This document shows positions 5,614 through 12,129 of a stretch of DNA of 12,129 nucleotides, piece by piece. The notes under the pieces are model-generated. The model was not told the DNA's origin. It worked only from the letters and a program-made list of their open reading frames with translations, and made no database searches. A program made the position numbers and the translations under genes. Positions within the stretch are counted from its first letter, which is position 1, and each line of letters starts with the position of its first letter. This DNA comes from Bacteroidales bacterium (GTDB lineage: Bacteria; Bacteroidota; Bacteroidia; Bacteroidales; UBA10428): assembly GCA_016938095.1 (NCBI GenBank), contig JAFGVG010000332.1, forward strand, positions 1 to 12,129, written 5' to 3'.

Positions 5614-8198
5614 GAAGCAGTCTGTTCTTCTGTATCTTCGGCATCATCAGACGCTGCTTCTGCAGTTTCCCCGGCATGCAGGACTTTCATGGTAACTTCC
5701 TCTTTCTTCTTGTTGAACCCGATAACAATGGCGTCACCTTCTTTCATGTTTGATTTGATGATGACTTCGGCCATCGGATCTTCGAGGTACTTCTGAATAG
5801 CTCTTTTTAGAGGCCGTGCGCCAAACTGAATATCGTAGCCCTTTTCGGCAATGAAATCCTTAGCATTTTCCGACATCTTTATTTTGTAACCCATAGCCAG
5901 GATACGTGAATAAAGCCCTTTCAGTTCAATATCGATGATCTTGTGGATGTCTTCACGGGTAAGCGTGTTAAAGATGATAACATCATCAACACGGTTAAGG
6001 AATTCAGGTGAGAAGGCCTTTTTTAGTGCGTTTTGAATTACACTTTTAGCATATTCATTGCTGGTTTCCTGTTTTGACCGGGTTGTAAAGCCAACGCCCT
6101 GGCCAAAGTCCTTCAACTGCCTGGTTCCAATATTGGAAGTCATGATCACAATGGTATTCCTGAAATCGACCCGTCGACCCAGGCTATCGGTTAATTGTCC
6201 TTCGTCGAGCACCTGCAACAGGATGTTGTAAACATCGGGGTGAGCTTTTTCAATTTCATCGAGTAGTACCACGCTATAGGGTCTCCTTCTAACCTTTTCG
6301 GTAAGCTGACCGCCTTCTTCGTAGCCCACATAACCCGGAGGGGCTCCTACGAGTCGCGAAACAGAGAATTTCTCCATATATTCGCTCATGTCAACCCTGA
6401 TAAGGTTATTAAATGAGTCGAAAAGGTATTGTGCAAGTACTTTGGCCAGTTGGGTTTTACCCACACCGGTAGGGCCCAGGAATATAAAGGTACCAATGGG
6501 CTTGTTGGGGTCTTTCAGGCCCGCACGGTTACGTTGAATCGACTTCACTACCTTTTCAATGGCATCATCCTGTCCTATAACACTTCCCTTTAGCTCTTCA
6601 CCCATTTTAAGCAGGCGCTGGCCTTCTTCGAGGGCTATCCGCTGCACAGGAACCCCGGTCATCATGGCCACCACCTCGGCAACCTTTTCTTCATCAACAA
6701 TCTGACGGTTACGGGTGAGTTCCTTTTCCCATTTCAGCTTTTCGTCTTCCAGCATTTCCAGCAATTCCTTTTCCTTGTCGCGGAAACTGGCAGCCTTTTC
6801 AAAATTCTGGTTTTTAACGGCCTTAATTTTTTCCTTCTTGGTTTCTTCAATCTGCTTTTCGAGTTCAATAATCCGCTCAGGTACATGTATATTGGAAATA
6901 TGCACGCGCGAACCCGATTCGTCAAGTGCGTCGATAGCTTTATCAGGTAAATGACGGTCGCTTATGTACCGGTTGGTTAGTTTTACGCAGGCATCAATAG
7001 CCTCAGGTGTGTAGAGTACGTTATGGTGATCTTCGTACCGTTCTTTAATATTGTTAAGTATTTCAACTGTTTCTTCGGGAGAGGTAGGCTCAACCATTAC
7101 CTTTTGGAAACGGCGTTCGAGTGCACCGTCCTTTTCAATGTGCTGACGGTATTCATCGAGCGTGGTGGCGCCAATACACTGAATATCACCACGGGCAAGG
7201 GCAGGTTTCAGCATGTTGGCTGCATCGAGAGAACCCGTGGCACCACCGGCACCCACAATGGTATGAATTTCGTCAATAAACAATACAATGCTGGAAGTTT
7301 TAGACAACTCATTGAGAATGGCCTTCATACGTTCTTCAAACTGTCCACGGTACTTGGTACCGGCCACAATGGCAGCCAGGTCGAGGGTAACCACACGTTT
7401 GCCAAATAATACGCGCGATACCTTTTTTTGTATGATCCTTAGGGCAAGTCCTTCAACAATAGCAGACTTACCAACACCGGGTTCGCCGATGAGAATGGGA
7501 TTGTTCTTTTTTCTCCGGCTGAGAATCTGGGCCAGCCTTTCAATTTCCTTTTCACGTCCAACAATAGGATCCAGCCTGTCTTCCTCTGCAGCTTTGGTCA
7601 GATCAACGCCAAAATTGTCAAGCACAGGCGTATCAGAATTTGTTTTGGCACCTGGTTCAGATCCCTGACCCTTTCCGCCTCCCTGTGAGCCGAATGAACC
7701 CATGGGTTCATCGTCTTCGTGGGGGTAATCGGCTCTCGGCTCATTATCTTCCGAATCTGAAAGGTGCTCAGTCATCAGTTCCTTTTTAACCTTGTCGTAA
7801 TCAATATTATGATCAGCCATCACGCGCGATACCGAGGTATTCTCATCTTTGATAATGGCCAGTAACAAATGGCCCGTATCGATCGTGCTCTTTTTAAGCG
7901 ACTTGGCTTCGAGGTATACCAGTTTAAGAATTCGTTCGGCTGTTTTCAGCAGAGGTATATTTTCGGTGTCGGTAACCTTAATGGGTCCGGTTGGCGCAAT
8001 GATATTTTCAATATCTTTTTTCAGTTGGTATAGATTTGCACCCAGTGTTACCAGTATGTCAATGGCAACGCCTTCGCCTTCGCGTAAAATTCCCAGCAAC
8101 ATATGTTCCGGGGCAATTTCACTGTTTCCTAATCTGATGGCCTCTTCTTTACTGAAAGATAGTACGTCTTTTATCCGCTGGGAGAACTTCGCATCCAT
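5610..8198 (-). CDS. clpC: ATP-dependent Clp protease ATP-binding subunit ClpC
   Basis: 862 residues. Two Clp_N repeats (about 1-145) are followed by an acidic then Gly-rich linker (147-190). D1 AAA+ has Walker A GEPGVGKS (238-245), pore loop KYRGQ (282-286), Walker B VLFIDE (305-310) and an arginine-finger region ERRFQK (361-366). A short coiled middle domain with a UVR-like stretch (about 438-500) marks ClpC rather than ClpB. D2 has Walker A GPTGVGKT (575-582), pore loop GYVGY (622-626) and Walker B VVLLDE (643-648). VGF at 702-704 is the ClpP-binding loop, so it should feed ClpP. The C-terminus is acidic. Role: unfolds and delivers damaged or regulatory proteins for degradation in the cytoplasm. 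It starts MDAKFSQRIKDVL as in homologues. It is divergent from gyrA and convergent with rimO; a palindrome covers its predicted -7 box. Confidence 0.97.
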   Translation of the reverse strand: MDAKFSQRIKDVLSFSKEEAIRLGNSEIAPEHMLLGILREGEGVAIDILVTLGANLYQLKKDIENIIAPTGPIKVTDTENIPLLKTAERILKLVYLEAKSLKKSTIDTGHLLLAIIKDENTSVSRVMADHNIDYDKVKKELMTEHLSDSEDNEPRADYPHEDDEPMGSFGSQGGGKGQGSEPGAKTNSDTPVLDNFGVDLTKAAEEDRLDPIVGREKEIERLAQILSRRKKNNPILIGEPGVGKSAIVEGLALRIIQKKVSRVLFGKRVVTLDLAAIVAGTKYRGQFEERMKAILNELSKTSSIVLFIDEIHTIVGAGGATGSLDAANMLKPALARGDIQCIGATTLDEYRQHIEKDGALERRFQKVMVEPTSPEETVEILNNIKERYEDHHNVLYTPEAIDACVKLTNRYISDRHLPDKAIDALDESGSRVHISNIHVPERIIELEKQIEETKKEKIKAVKNQNFEKAASFRDKEKELLEMLEDEKLKWEKELTRNRQIVDEEKVAEVVAMMTGVPVQRIALEEGQRLLKMGEELKGSVIGQDDAIEKVVKSIQRNRAGLKDPNKPIGTFIFLGPTGVGKTQLAKVLAQYLFDSFNNLIRVDMSEYMEKFSVSRLVGAPPGYVGYEEGGQLTEKVRRRPYSVVLLDEIEKAHPDVYNILLQVLDEGQLTDSLGRRVDFRNTIVIMTSNIGTRQLKDFGQGVGFTTRSKQETSNEYAKSVIQNALKKAFSPEFLNRVDDVIIFNTLTREDIHKIIDIELKGLYSRILAMGYKIKMSENAKDFIAEKGYDIQFGARPLKRAIQKYLEDPMAEVIIKSNMKEGDAIVIGFNKKKEEVTMKVLHAGETAEAASDDAEDTEEQTAS

Positions 8199-8229
8199 AA
8201 ATCAATCTCTTGTTCAAGGTTCGTTTTGA

Positions 8230-8258
8230 TAATGCAAATATACGAATTAATTGCATTA
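8230..8258. repeat. 29-bp imperfect palindrome over the clpC -7 box (candidate operator)
   Basis: The left arm TAATGCAAATA (8230-8240) pairs with the right arm TAATTGCATTA (8248-8258) at 10 of 11 positions around a 7-bp spacer TACGAAT. The predicted minus-strand -7 box TATATTTG spans 8242-8235, in the left arm and spacer. The geometry is that of a dimeric repressor site; no regulator is encoded in the window. Operator function is inference. Confidence 0.45.
8235..8242 (-). promoter_or_regulatory. Candidate clpC -7 box (TATATTTG)
   Basis: On the minus strand TATATTTG runs from 8242 to 8235, an exact TAnnTTTG match, 36 bp upstream of the clpC ATG. A start near 8231 would give a leader of about 32 nt. 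No good TTTG is found at -33 (the sequence there is TGTTAAAAAA). Confidence 0.5.
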
Positions 8259-8309
8259 CGTTTTTTAACAGGATTTGTTAATATAAACAACAAAAAAAAA
8301 ACGGTTAAA

Positions 8310-8331
8310 AGGCAATAAATGCCTACTTTAG
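8310..8331 (+). promoter_or_regulatory. Weak gyrA -7-like box with adjoining inverted repeat
   Basis: TACTTTAG (8324-8331) matches five of six fixed positions of TAnnTTTG and would start transcription about 55 nt before the gyrA ATG. Just upstream and overlapping by one base is a 15-bp inverted repeat, AGGCA-ATAAA-TGCCT (8310-8324). No -33 TTTG at the right distance. Low confidence. Confidence 0.25.
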
Positions 8332-8391
8332 CAGCTTGATTTTTTAATATAAAAATTACAGACAATTACGAGTTTTATAAGTTATACAAAA

Positions 8392-10893
8392 ATGGCTGAA
8401 GGAGAAAAAATAATTCAAATCAACATTGAAGAGGAGATGAAGTCGGCCTACATCGATTATTCGATGTCGGTTATTGTGTCGCGTGCCCTGCCGGATGTGA
8501 GGGATGGTCTGAAACCGGTACACCGGCGTGTGCTGTTTGGAATGCAGGACCTAGGGGTTTTCTCAAATCGTCCCTATAAAAAATCTGCCCGTATAGTGGG
8601 AGAAGTACTTGGAAAATATCATCCCCATGGCGATTCATCGGTTTATGAGGCCATGGTGCGAATGGCACAGGATTGGTCGCTCCGGTATCCCCTGGTCGAG
8701 GGTCAGGGAAACTTCGGGTCCATGGATGGCGACAGCCCTGCCGCCATGCGTTACACCGAAGCAAGGCTCAGGAAGATAGCCGAAGAAATGCTGGCCGATA
8801 TCGACAAGAATACTGTTGATTTCCAGCTAAACTTCGACGATACGCTGCAGGAGCCCACGGTGTTGCCTTCTAAAGTCCCCAACCTGTTGATCAACGGGGC
8901 ATCAGGTATTGCTGTGGGAATGGCCACCAACATGGCCCCGCATAACCTTACCGAAGCATGCAAAGCCTGTATTGCTTATATCGACAACCGTGAAATAACC
9001 AACGAGGAACTGATGGCCCATATCAAAGGACCCGATTTCCCTACCGGAGGTATAATATACGGATACCAGGGAATTAAGGATGCTTTTGAAACCGGAAGGG
9101 GAAGGATTGTTATCAGGGCCCGTACCGAAATCGAAATCACGCCGAGCGGACGCGAAGTGATTGTTGTCAAAGAGGTACCTTACCAGGTAAACAAGGCCGA
9201 CATGATCAAGCGTATTGCCGAACTCATAAACGAAAAGAAAATTGAAGGCATTTCCTATATTAATGATGAGTCGGATCGCAACGGCATGCGGATAGTGATC
9301 ATATGCAAAAAAGAGGCCCAGTCAGGTGTAGTGCTCAACAATTTATACAAGCACACCCAGTTGCAAACCGCCTTTAATGTTAATAACATAGCCCTGGTAC
9401 ATGGTCGGCCCAAATTGCTTTCACTGGCCCATACCATTAAATATTTTGTTGAGCACCGGCACGAGGTGGTTATCCGCAGAACAAAGTACGATTTAGATGA
9501 ATCCGAGAAGAAGGCTCATATTCTCGAAGGGCTGCTAATAGCCCTCGACCATATTGATGAGGTCATCGCCCTTATCCGGGCATCAAAAACACCTGACGAA
9601 GCCAGGGAAGGGCTGGTAGCCAAATTCAACCTAAGCGAAATACAGGCAAAGGCAATTCTTGAAATGCGCCTGCAAAGGTTAACCGGACTCGAGCGCGACA
9701 AAATCAAACAGGAATACGACGAGCTGCAAAAACTCATTGCCTATCTGAAAAGCTTGCTGGCAGATGAGAATTTACGCATGCAGGTCATTAAAGACGAATT
9801 GCTTGAGATGATTGAACAGTATGGCGGCGAGCGCCGTACCACCATTGTACCCGATGCCGGAGAGTTCAATCCCGAAGATTTTTATGCCGATGATGAAATG
9901 GTTATTACGGTATCTCACCTGGGATACATCAAACGTACACCGCTGACTGAATTCCGTACGCAGGCAAGGGGAGGAAAGGGATCCAAAGGATCGGAAACCC
10001 GCGACGAGGACTTCCTGGAGCACATGTACTCGGCAACTATGCACAATACCATGTTGTTCTTCACTGAAAAAGGCAGGTGTTTCTGGTTAAAGGTATATGA
10101 TATCCCCGAAGGCACAAAGACCTCCAAAGGCAGGGCAATTCAAAATATGCTGAACGTTGACACATCCGATAAGGTTACGGCATTTGTCAACCTCAAGAGC
10201 CTGGTGGATACCGAATACATTCAGAACAATTTCATTGTACTCTGTACGCGCCATGGTGTAATTAAAAAAACCTCACTGGAAGCCTATTCACGGCCCCGTC
10301 AGAGTGGAATCAATGCCATCAACATCAGAGAGGGTGACAGCCTGCTGGAAGCTCAGCTCACCAATGGTAAAAGCGAAATTCTGATTGCCGTGCGCTCAGG
10401 CAAAGCCATTCGTTTTAACGAACAGAAAGTCAGGCCCATGGGTCGTACTGCGGCCGGGGTTACCGGAATCCGTTTTGCCGCGCCTGACGATGAGGTGATC
10501 GGCATGATTTGTATTGACGATACTTCTAAATCAGTTTTAGTTGTTTCTGAGAAAGGCTACGGAAAGCGTACCGAAATCGAAGATTACCGCGTGACCAACA
10601 GGGGCGGTAAAGGGGTAAAAACCATTAACGTTACAGAAAAAACCGGACCACTCATCGCCATCAAGTCGGTAACCGACAAAGATGACATCATGATCATCAA
10701 CAAATCGGGGCTTACCATCAGGTTGGCGGTTGCCAATCTCAGGCTTATGGGCAGGGCAACCCAGGGAGTAAGGCTTATCAATATCCGAAGCGGCGACTCC
10801 ATTGCTGCTGTAGCGGATGTGGTTGGGGCTGGCGAGGAAAATGAAAATCTAAATCAGGAGGATGCAACAGATACGGATAATTTAACTGCTTAA
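8392..10893 (+). CDS. gyrA: DNA gyrase subunit A
   Basis: 833 residues. The N-terminal breakage-reunion domain has the catalytic tyrosine at 121 (AAMRYTEARL) and the quinolone-resistance region KYHPHGDSSVYEAMVRMAQ (75-93) with Ser82 and Glu86, the usual hydroxyl-plus-acidic pair, so no common resistance substitution is seen. A long coiled-coil arm lies around 360-480. The C-terminal beta-pinwheel contains the GyrA box QARGGKG (524-530), which separates gyrase from topoisomerase IV ParC, and several blade motifs such as TRHGVIKKT, NRGGKGVKT and GRATQGVRL. It ends in an acidic tail. With GyrB (not in the window) it introduces negative supercoils using ATP. The ATG at 8392 is preceded by an A-rich leader without Shine-Dalgarno; homologues start similarly. 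It is divergent from clpC and followed by a TPR gene with its own promoter. Confidence 0.98.
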   Translation: MAEGEKIIQINIEEEMKSAYIDYSMSVIVSRALPDVRDGLKPVHRRVLFGMQDLGVFSNRPYKKSARIVGEVLGKYHPHGDSSVYEAMVRMAQDWSLRYPLVEGQGNFGSMDGDSPAAMRYTEARLRKIAEEMLADIDKNTVDFQLNFDDTLQEPTVLPSKVPNLLINGASGIAVGMATNMAPHNLTEACKACIAYIDNREITNEELMAHIKGPDFPTGGIIYGYQGIKDAFETGRGRIVIRARTEIEITPSGREVIVVKEVPYQVNKADMIKRIAELINEKKIEGISYINDESDRNGMRIVIICKKEAQSGVVLNNLYKHTQLQTAFNVNNIALVHGRPKLLSLAHTIKYFVEHRHEVVIRRTKYDLDESEKKAHILEGLLIALDHIDEVIALIRASKTPDEAREGLVAKFNLSEIQAKAILEMRLQRLTGLERDKIKQEYDELQKLIAYLKSLLADENLRMQVIKDELLEMIEQYGGERRTTIVPDAGEFNPEDFYADDEMVITVSHLGYIKRTPLTEFRTQARGGKGSKGSETRDEDFLEHMYSATMHNTMLFFTEKGRCFWLKVYDIPEGTKTSKGRAIQNMLNVDTSDKVTAFVNLKSLVDTEYIQNNFIVLCTRHGVIKKTSLEAYSRPRQSGINAINIREGDSLLEAQLTNGKSEILIAVRSGKAIRFNEQKVRPMGRTAAGVTGIRFAAPDDEVIGMICIDDTSKSVLVVSEKGYGKRTEIEDYRVTNRGGKGVKTINVTEKTGPLIAIKSVTDKDDIMIINKSGLTIRLAVANLRLMGRATQGVRLINIRSGDSIAAVADVVGAGEENENLNQEDATDTDNLTA

Positions 10894-10907
10894 TATACTG
10901 GGTTTTT

Positions 10908-10938
10908 TTTGACATTCTGTAAAATGAATTTATATTTG
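10908..10938 (+). promoter_or_regulatory. Bacteroidota-type promoter of the TPR gene
   Basis: TTTG at 10908-10911, a 19-nt spacer, then TATATTTG at 10931-10938: a full match to the -33 TTTG / -7 TAnnTTTG consensus with ideal spacing. A start near 10942 gives a leader of about 54 nt. It is the best promoter in the window and begins 15 bp after the gyrA stop; no hairpin terminator is seen between. Confidence 0.75.
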
Positions 10939-10995
10939 GCAATATTTTTGATATAACACCATTAAGTATTATAACCATATTAAAAAACGAATAAA

Positions 10996-12129
10996 ATGAA
11001 GCGAATCAGTTTGTTTCTTATTGCGACCTTCCTTTTTGCAGGCCTGGGATTGAAATCACAAACTCCTGAGGCAACCACTGTGCTGAATTATGCCGGTCTC
11101 GAATCGCGGCTGAAAAAAAGCGACAGCGACATTCAGAATCCCAAAAAGAATACAAAGGCAAAAACCTGGACTTCACGTGCAGACTTGTTTGTTAGCATTT
11201 ACAATGTACATAATGATATTCTGGCTAAAGACATGGATCAGACCCGTGCGAAAATTTTTATGAAAGAACCCAAGGAAGTGCAAACTTCTGAGGAAAGCGG
11301 TAAAAAAGTTGAAGTATTTGTATATGAAAGGGTAGACCTTAAATTTGTTGACGGAGCCCTCGAAAGCTGGACAGAGAAGAATAAAATCCATGCTGATCCG
11401 CTTCCCGAAGCAAAAAAAGCCGTAGAGGAAGCTGTTAAGCTGAATACCGATGGGAAAGCCGATGCCGATATTCAAAAGTCAGTGGTAAATCTTAAAATGG
11501 CTTATCAAAACGAAGGTGTAAAAAACTTCGAAGATGAAGATTTCAAATCCGCTCACGACAATTTTGTTACCGTCCTGAACCTGAATAAAGTTCCCCAGAT
11601 GAATGACAGGATTGATACGCTCCTGATTTACTATGCCGGCAGGGCAGCACTGGAATATAAGGATTATACCGAAGCAAGCCGCCTTTTTGAAGAAGCCGCT
11701 TCACATAATCTTCAGGATCCTTATCTTTATGTGTTCCGTAAACAGAGTCTTTTTGGACTTGGCGATACAGCCAAAGGTGTAGCCGTTATCAACGAAGGTT
11801 TTTCGAAATATCCCGAAGATCAGGCTATAATGATTGAACTCATCAACTATTATCTCGAGGCAGATAAGGCTGAGGAAGCGCTTAAGCTTATACAGCGTGC
11901 CAAAGCAGGCGATCCTGAGAATGTTTCCTATTCATTTACGGAAGGAACACTGCTTGACAAGATGGGCAAATTTGAAGAAGCCGAAGCTTCCTATAAAGAA
12001 TGTATTGACAGGAACCCCGAGTATTACGCAGCGCATTACAATCTGGGTGTGCTTTATTACAACAGAGCCGTAAAGGTATATGAAGATGCTTCGAAGATTA
12101 CGGATGATGCCGAATTTGAGAAAGTACAG
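10996..12129 (+). CDS. Secreted tetratricopeptide repeat protein, 3' end cut by window
   Basis: 378 residues are visible and the frame is open to the right edge. The start MKRISLFLIATFLFAGLGLK is a Sec signal peptide, with likely cleavage after Ser21 before Gln22 (LKS|Q), a common Bacteroidota pattern; no lipobox cysteine follows, so it is probably periplasmic. Residues 23-160 are lysine-rich with no recognised domain. TPR-like helix pairs run from about 167 on; the clearest are at 207-239 (YYAGRAALEYKDYTEASRLF), 275-307 and 309-341 (EGTLLDKMGKFEEAEASYKE), with another starting at 343. TPR arrays bind partner proteins; no enzymatic residues are visible. I recall a TPR gene after gyrA in other Bacteroidales, so the position seems conserved, but its function is unknown. 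It likely has its own promoter upstream. The ATG follows an A-rich leader. Confidence 0.9.
   Translation, partial: MKRISLFLIATFLFAGLGLKSQTPEATTVLNYAGLESRLKKSDSDIQNPKKNTKAKTWTSRADLFVSIYNVHNDILAKDMDQTRAKIFMKEPKEVQTSEESGKKVEVFVYERVDLKFVDGALESWTEKNKIHADPLPEAKKAVEEAVKLNTDGKADADIQKSVVNLKMAYQNEGVKNFEDEDFKSAHDNFVTVLNLNKVPQMNDRIDTLLIYYAGRAALEYKDYTEASRLFEEAASHNLQDPYLYVFRKQSLFGLGDTAKGVAVINEGFSKYPEDQAIMIELINYYLEADKAEEALKLIQRAKAGDPENVSYSFTEGTLLDKMGKFEEAEASYKECIDRNPEYYAAHYNLGVLYYNRAVKVYEDASKITDDAEFEKVQ

Larger units (their letters stand above)
8199..8391. promoter_or_regulatory. Divergent clpC/gyrA regulatory region
   Basis: This 193-bp AT-rich gap has no plausible gene. From the clpC side it holds an exact TATATTTG -7 box on the minus strand (8242-8235), a 29-bp imperfect palindrome (8230-8258), a run of ten A (8292-8301), a 5-bp inverted repeat AGGCA/TGCCT (8310-8324) and a weak gyrA-directed box TACTTTAG (8324-8331). 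Clear -33 elements are missing for both directions. No Shine-Dalgarno is seen before gyrA (the leader ends GTTATACAAAA). Confidence 0.6.

Noticed and set aside
5614..5660. Inverted repeat GAAGCAGTCTG / CAGA-CG-CTGCTTC at the 3' end of clpC, a possible terminator for rimO.
   Set aside because: It has a two-base bulge, a long loop and no T-run, and lies in codons for the acidic clpC tail. Repetitive coding sequence explains it.
6715..8229. Plus-strand open frames of 79-128 codons opposite clpC.
   Set aside because: They lie antisense to a clearly conserved ClpC, are serine- and phenylalanine-rich as expected from reverse reading, and show no start signals or family resemblance.
8611..8670. Possible quinolone-resistance change: Glu at GyrA position 86 rather than Asp.
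   Set aside because: Glu keeps the acidic residue and is wild type in other bacteria; Ser82 is also intact, so there is no sign of resistance.
11173..11475. Minus-strand open frame of 100 codons within the TPR gene.
   Set aside because: The plus strand has a continuous frame from a signal peptide through TPR repeats; the antisense frame is a by-product.
1..12129. Search for mobile elements, CRISPR arrays, phage or defence genes, tRNAs and riboswitches.
   Set aside because: None seen. The intergenic gaps are all under 200 bp and every large frame matches a housekeeping, transport or TPR family.

Overview
The window looks like a stretch of core chromosome from a member of the Bacteroidota, most likely the order Bacteroidales. 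The evidence is the Bacteroidota-type gene run rpmB-rpmG-DUF4295-ftsY, the divergent clpC/gyrA pair with a TPR protein after gyrA, promoter-like TAnnTTTG boxes with a TTTG at about -33, and a general lack of Shine-Dalgarno sequences upstream of starts. I cannot name a genus. Base composition and codon use look even throughout, and I see no transposase, integrase, phage gene, CRISPR array, tRNA or rRNA.

Block 1, plus strand, about 1-5613: the 3' part of cinA (nucleotide repair/NMN deamidase family); then a compact ribosomal operon of rpmB (bL28), rpmG (bL33) and a 51-residue DUF4295 protein, probably a Bacteroidota-specific ribosomal protein; a strong intrinsic terminator; ftsY (SRP receptor); a GkApcT/CAT-type amino acid permease; and rimO (ribosomal protein S12 methylthiotransferase), whose ATG directly follows the permease stop. 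The theme is ribosome composition, ribosome modification and membrane targeting of nascent chains. The permease is the odd member.

Block 2, about 5610-12129: clpC on the minus strand, ending tail to tail with rimO with the two stop codons overlapping; a 193-bp AT-rich divergent regulatory region; then gyrA on the plus strand and a secreted TPR-repeat protein that runs off the right edge. The divergent region has a 29-bp imperfect palindrome lying over the predicted clpC -7 box, a 10-A tract and a small inverted repeat near a weak gyrA box.

I found no previously undescribed system. Nearly every base is explained by housekeeping genes. The observations worth a second look are regulatory (the clpC palindrome, an apparent ftsY promoter nested in a terminator, repeated TATATTTG boxes) and positional (the permease between ftsY and rimO, and the rimO/clpC convergent overlap with no terminator).
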